Source of the DNA: Roseibacterium elongatum DSM 19469
Lineage (GTDB): Bacteria > Pseudomonadota > Alphaproteobacteria > Rhodobacterales > Rhodobacteraceae
NCBI RefSeq assembly: GCF_000590925.1
Contig: NZ_CP004372.1
Coordinates: 1,655,001-1,719,000, forward strand
Length of the DNA: 64,000 nt
Direction of reading: 5' to 3'
Part shown: positions 60,570-64,000 of the stretch, piece after piece
How positions within the stretch are numbered: position 1 is the stretch's first letter
How the letters are laid out: each line of letters starts with the position of its first letter
Made by a program: the position numbers and the translations under genes
The notes under the pieces: model-generated
What the model saw: only the letters and a program-made list of their open reading frames with translations
Told to the model about the DNA's origin: nothing
Databases searched by the model: none

Positions 60570-62741
60570 ATGGAAACCGGCCCGGTCCCCCTGGTGAAAG
60601 AGCTGCTTTTCGTGGGCGGCGGGCATGCCCATGCGCTGGCCCTGCGCATGTGGGGGATGAACCCGGTGCCGGGGGTGCGGTTGACGGTGGTCAACCCCGG
60701 TCCGACCGCCCCCTATTCGGGGATGTTGCCGGGCCATATCGCCGGGCACTATGCGCGCGATGCGCTTGAGATCGACCTCGTGAAACTGGCGCGCTTCGCC
60801 GGGGCAAGGCTGATTTGCGATCGGGCGGTGGCGTTGGACCCGACGGCCAAACGCGTGACCCTCGCCGGGGGGCGGGCGCTGACCTATGACATCTGTTCGC
60901 TCGATATCGGCATCACCTCGGATATGCCCGCGCTGCCCGGTTTTGCCGCGCATGGCGTGGCGGCCAAGCCATTGGCGCGGTTCGCCGATCGGTGGGCCGA
61001 GGTCTGTGCCGGCACCGGGCCGATCAGGATCTCCGTCGTCGGCGGTGGTGTCGCGGGTTGCGAAGTGGCCATGGTCTGCGCCCACCGGATGCAGACCCTG
61101 GGGCGCGCGGCCGAGATATGCGTCATCGACCGCGGCCCGATCCTTGGCGGGGTGGTCCCGGCGGCGCGGCGGCATCTGCTCGGCGCTCTGGCCGGGTGGG
61201 GCATCACCCGGCACGAGGGAACGGCCCCGGCCGAGGTCACGGCCAGCGACATCCGGCTTGAAGATGGGCGGCGTATCGCCTCTGACCTGACGATTGGCAC
61301 CGCCGCGGCCGTGCCGCAGGCTTGGGTGGCAGACACCGGGCTGGCGGTGCAGGGCGGGTTCCTTGTGGTCGACGAATACCTGCGTTCGGTCAGCGACCCG
61401 ACGATCTATGCCGCCGGCGATTGCGCCCATTTCGCCCCCGATCCGCGCCCCAAGGCCGGTGTCTATGCCGTGCGCGCGGCCCCTGTTCTGGCCCATAACC
61501 TGCGCGCTGATCTGATCGGGGCACAGCGCCGCGCGTTCAAGCCGCAGCGCGATTTCCTGAAACTCATCTCGATGGGCGGGCAGCGCGCGGTGGCCGAGAA
61601 ATCGGGCATCGCCGTGGCGGGCGGGGCGCTGTGGCGGTGGAAAAACGCCATCGACCAGAAATTCATGGACCAGTTCCGACAGCTGCCGCGCATGGACAAA
61701 CCCCTGCCCCCCGCCAATGCGGCCAGGGGCGTGTCGGCCGAGATGGTGGGGCCGGCGCCCTGCGGTGGCTGCGGCGCGAAGCTTGGTGCGGGGGCGCTGT
61801 CGGGCGTGCTGTCGGGCCTGCCCTCGGCGGGCCGTGCGGATGTGGAGCGTGTGCCCGGCGACGATGCCGCCGTGCTGGTGATGGGAAAGACGCGTCAGGT
61901 GATTTCGACCGACCATCTGCGCGCCTTTGCGCTGGACCCGGCGCTGGTCTCCCGCGTGGCGGCGATCCATGCGCTTGGCGATGTCTGGGCCATGGGCGCG
62001 GTGCCGCAATCGGCACTGGCGACCGTCATCCTGCCGCGCATGGCGACGCAGATGCAGGGCGCGTGGCTGGACGAGGTGATGGCTGCCGCGGCCGAGGTCT
62101 TTGCCGCCGAAGGGGCCGAGGTGGTGGGGGGCCACAGCTCGATGGGGACGGAGCTGACCGTTGGCTTCACGGTGACGGGGCTGCTGAACGGCCCCACCCT
62201 GACGCTGAGGGGCGCGCGGCCGGGCGATGCGCTGATCCTGACGAAACCCTTGGGAACGGGCGTGATCCTGGCCGCCGAGATGCAGGCGAAGGCACCGGGC
62301 GATCAGGTCATGGCTGCGTGGCAGGCGATGGCGCGCCCGCAGGGCGACGCGTCGGCGCTGTTGGCGCCCTTGGCGCGCGCGATGACGGATGTGACGGGGT
62401 TCGGCCTGGTGGGACATCTGTCGAACATCTGCACGGCGTCGGGCGTCGGGGCGCGCGTGGATCTTGCCGCGCTGCCGCTGCTGGACGGGGCCGAGGCCTT
62501 GGCCGTTCATGGCCTCCGCTCGACCCTCTACCCGCAGAATCGCGCCACGCTCCGATGGATGGTCACGGCCCCCGATACAGCGCGTGCCGATCTGTGCTTT
62601 GACCCGCAGACGGCGGGTGGATTGCTGGCCGCCCTGCCCGAGGCGGACGCCCAACGCGTGTTGCCGCAAATCCGCGCGCTTGGCCATGACGCCGCGATCA
62701 TCGGCACAGTGACCGAAGCGGCCGGGATCACCCTGATCTGA
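60570..62741 (+). CDS. selD: Selenophosphate synthetase fused to an NADH-dehydrogenase-like domain
   Basis: A 723-residue two-part protein. Residues 1 to about 385 form a pyridine-nucleotide-disulfide oxidoreductase-like domain (GGGHAHALAL 16-25, GGGVAGCEVAMV, YAAGDCAHF near the FAD site). From about 390 it is SelD: active-site Cys398/401 in PCGGCGAKLG, then STDHLRAFALDP, HALGDVWAMGA and GHSSMGTEL. SelD makes selenophosphate from selenide and ATP. The codon at the catalytic position is TGC, so it is cysteine, not selenocysteine. The fusion is known in some bacteria; the NADH-like part may reduce selenium species. Partners: selU at 40539. No selA/selB/selC in the window. Confidence 0.92.
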   Translation: METGPVPLVKELLFVGGGHAHALALRMWGMNPVPGVRLTVVNPGPTAPYSGMLPGHIAGHYARDALEIDLVKLARFAGARLICDRAVALDPTAKRVTLAGGRALTYDICSLDIGITSDMPALPGFAAHGVAAKPLARFADRWAEVCAGTGPIRISVVGGGVAGCEVAMVCAHRMQTLGRAAEICVIDRGPILGGVVPAARRHLLGALAGWGITRHEGTAPAEVTASDIRLEDGRRIASDLTIGTAAAVPQAWVADTGLAVQGGFLVVDEYLRSVSDPTIYAAGDCAHFAPDPRPKAGVYAVRAAPVLAHNLRADLIGAQRRAFKPQRDFLKLISMGGQRAVAEKSGIAVAGGALWRWKNAIDQKFMDQFRQLPRMDKPLPPANAARGVSAEMVGPAPCGGCGAKLGAGALSGVLSGLPSAGRADVERVPGDDAAVLVMGKTRQVISTDHLRAFALDPALVSRVAAIHALGDVWAMGAVPQSALATVILPRMATQMQGAWLDEVMAAAAEVFAAEGAEVVGGHSSMGTELTVGFTVTGLLNGPTLTLRGARPGDALILTKPLGTGVILAAEMQAKAPGDQVMAAWQAMARPQGDASALLAPLARAMTDVTGFGLVGHLSNICTASGVGARVDLAALPLLDGAEALAVHGLRSTLYPQNRATLRWMVTAPDTARADLCFDPQTAGGLLAALPEADAQRVLPQIRALGHDAAIIGTVTEAAGITLI

Positions 62742-62744
62742 GTG

Positions 62745-63179
62745 TCACAACGCGCGGTCCAGCTTGGTCGACAGGTGGATCAGGCTTTCCGAGCTTTTGA
62801 CCCCGTCGATCTCGCCGATGCGGTCCAGGACGGCATCCAGTGCCGTGGTGGTCGGGGCCGCGACCTCCAACAGCAGGTCCACCCGCCCCGAGGTGGTGTG
62901 GATGCGCTCGACCTCGGGCACCGCGCGCAGACGCGACAGGATCGCGGCCTGACTGCGCGGTTCGATGTTCAACAGCACCGAAGCGCGGATACGGCCTGCG
63001 CGCGCGGCCTCGCCCAGTTTCAGGGTATACCCCGCGATCACGCCGGAATTTTCCAGCCGTTCCAGCCGTGCCTGCAGGGTCGAGCGGGCGACCTTCATCT
63101 TGCGCGCCATCACGGCCACGGACATGCGCGCATCCCCCGCCAGCAGCCGCAAGATATCCCTATCGATTTCGTCCATCAT
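62745..63179 (-). CDS. Lrp/AsnC family transcription regulator
   Basis: A 144-residue regulator with an N-terminal winged helix (DEIDRDILRLLAGDARMSVA, RSTLQARLERLENSGVIAGY) and a C-terminal RAM ligand domain (VPEVERIHTTSGRVDLLLEV). Two ATGs in a row (63179, 63176) are the likely starts. Divergent from the second decarboxylase gene, it is the natural candidate to control it in response to an amino acid. Convergent with the selD fusion three bases away. Confidence 0.9.
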   Translation of the reverse strand: MMDEIDRDILRLLAGDARMSVAVMARKMKVARSTLQARLERLENSGVIAGYTLKLGEAARAGRIRASVLLNIEPRSQAAILSRLRAVPEVERIHTTSGRVDLLLEVAAPTTTALDAVLDRIGEIDGVKSSESLIHLSTKLDRAL

Positions 63180-63302
63180 CAGAATGGCCTGTGATTTCGT
63201 CGTTTTGCCGAAATCATTGCGCAAAATGTTTAAAGTGACCAGTGAAACCGCCCGAGTGCTGCGTCATCCTGTCCTTGCGAGCAGGACAACAGGAGACGCG
63301 CC

Positions 63303-64000
63303 ATGACCGTCACCCGCCCCTTTCACATGACGCCAAAGGCGTATCTGGTGGCTGAACGACCCGACGATCCGGTCTTGTTTCTGTCGCCGGAGATCCTGGC
63401 CGCAACGGCGCGGCAGTTCATCGACGGGTTTCCCGGTCTCGTCACCTATGCGGTCAAGGCCAACGCCGCGGGCCCGGTGATCGAGAATCTGGCGCGCGCG
63501 GGCCTCACGGCTTTTGACGTGGCCTCGCCCGCCGAGATCGCGCTGGTGCGTTCGATCGCGCCCGAGGCGGCGCTGCATTACAACAACCCCGTCCGCTCGC
63601 GCGCCGAGATCGACGCGGCCATCGGCATGGGCGTGACCTCCTACTCGGTGGATGACGCGGGCGAGTTTGCCAAACTGGTCGAGGAGGGGGTCGCCCCCGG
63701 TGCCGAGATGACCGTGCGCTTCAAGCTGCCGGTTGCCGGTGCCGCCTATGATTTCGGCGAGAAGTTCGGCGCGACGCCCGAGGCTGCCGCCGACCTGCTG
63801 CGCGCCGTGGCCAAGGCCGGGTATCGCCCATCGCTGACCTTTCATCCCGGCACGCAATGCACCGACCCCGCGGCATGGGTCGCCTATATCGATGCGAGCG
63901 CCGGGATCGCCCGCGCGGCGGGCGTCACGCTCGACCGTCTGAATGTCGGCGGCGGCTTTCCCTCGCGCCGGATGCAGGCCGATACCCCGCCACTCGAGGC
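63303..64000 (+). CDS. Group IV PLP decarboxylase, ornithine/diaminopimelate type (truncated by window)
   Basis: Opens at ATG 63303 with an AGGAG site and runs off the window. The visible part has PLP lysine YAVKANA, FDVASPAEI, HYNNPVRSRAEIDAA, RFKLPVAGAAYDFGEKFG, FHPGTQCTDP and NVGGGFPSRRMQ, the fold-type III barrel of the ornithine/diaminopimelate decarboxylase group. It is a second enzyme of this kind besides the one at 3073. The C-terminal half with the catalytic cysteine is not visible, so activity (ornithine, lysine, diaminobutyrate or carboxyspermidine) is open. Confidence 0.88.
   Translation, partial: MTVTRPFHMTPKAYLVAERPDDPVLFLSPEILAATARQFIDGFPGLVTYAVKANAAGPVIENLARAGLTAFDVASPAEIALVRSIAPEAALHYNNPVRSRAEIDAAIGMGVTSYSVDDAGEFAKLVEEGVAPGAEMTVRFKLPVAGAAYDFGEKFGATPEAAADLLRAVAKAGYRPSLTFHPGTQCTDPAAWVAYIDASAGIARAAGVTLDRLNVGGGFPSRRMQADTPPLE

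Noticed and set aside
59663..60694. Long N-terminal extension of the YcjX reading frame
   Set aside because: The extension lies antisense to truA and is not protein-like; a GTG at 59662 with a ribosome site gives the family length.
61750..61790. Selenocysteine codon in SelD
   Set aside because: The catalytic position is TGC (cysteine) and no in-frame TGA is present.

Overview
The window is GC-rich, gene-dense DNA from an alphaproteobacterium, most likely a member of the Rhodobacteraceae (Roseobacter group). Indicators are ethylmalonyl-CoA pathway genes (ecm, mesaconyl-CoA hydratase, a malyl-CoA thioesterase/lyase paralogue) beside a full set of TCA genes, the mdh-sucCD-sucAB-lpd order, an HvrA-like H-NS protein, a FYDLN-type acidic protein, an SdhC-SdhD-SdhA-SdhB operon and a MrpA-G antiporter. 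These point to an aerobic, acetate-assimilating, salt-adapted heterotroph. Both window ends cut genes: ecm at the left and a PLP decarboxylase at the right. No insertion sequence, prophage, CRISPR array, rRNA or replication origin was seen. The one tRNA found is tRNA-Ala(GGC).

Left part (1-12.5 kb): the end of ecm, an H-NS regulator, a deoD/aldo-keto reductase pair, an ornithine/lysine decarboxylase with a long leader, a DUF1989 protein, the sdhCDAB operon with its terminator, and the mcl2-nnrU-DUF1737-mch operon. Middle-left (12.9-26.3 kb): mdh, a secreted protein of unknown function, pepT, then a long suc-lpd run for succinyl-CoA synthetase and 2-oxoglutarate dehydrogenase, interrupted by small accessory genes. 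sdhC and sucC share an upstream signature: two GTGATCAC palindromes whose starts are exactly 21 bp apart. This looks like one operator controlling both TCA operons.

Middle (26.4-41.6 kb): a frameshifted GntR/FCD regulator, a zinc metalloprotease, the tRNA, then about 10 kb on one strand that reads as a salt-adaptation block. It holds gpsA (glycerol-3-phosphate), a HAD phosphatase, a GgpS-type glycosyltransferase (probable glucosylglycerol synthesis) and the Mrp Na+/H+ antiporter. galU, a 3-hydroxyisobutyrate dehydrogenase-family enzyme and selU follow on the other strand.

Right part (41.7-64 kb): valS and ileS, several small membrane or secreted proteins, aminotransferases, ygfZ, a tightly coupled yghU-DUF3253-ogt cassette, transporters, the ycjX/ycjF-like pair, truA, a selD fused to an NADH-dehydrogenase-like domain, and an Lrp regulator divergent from a second group IV decarboxylase. 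With selU, the selD fusion points to selenouridine modification of tRNA.

Structure not explained by genes includes three clusters of near-identical perfect palindromes placed directly after stop codons, an 11-bp-periodic TGTAC repeat before lpd, and a terminator-promoter overlap before galU. At least four single-base reading-frame breaks occur in otherwise family-like genes, most in short G/C runs. They may be sequencing errors, and should be checked before any gene is called dead.
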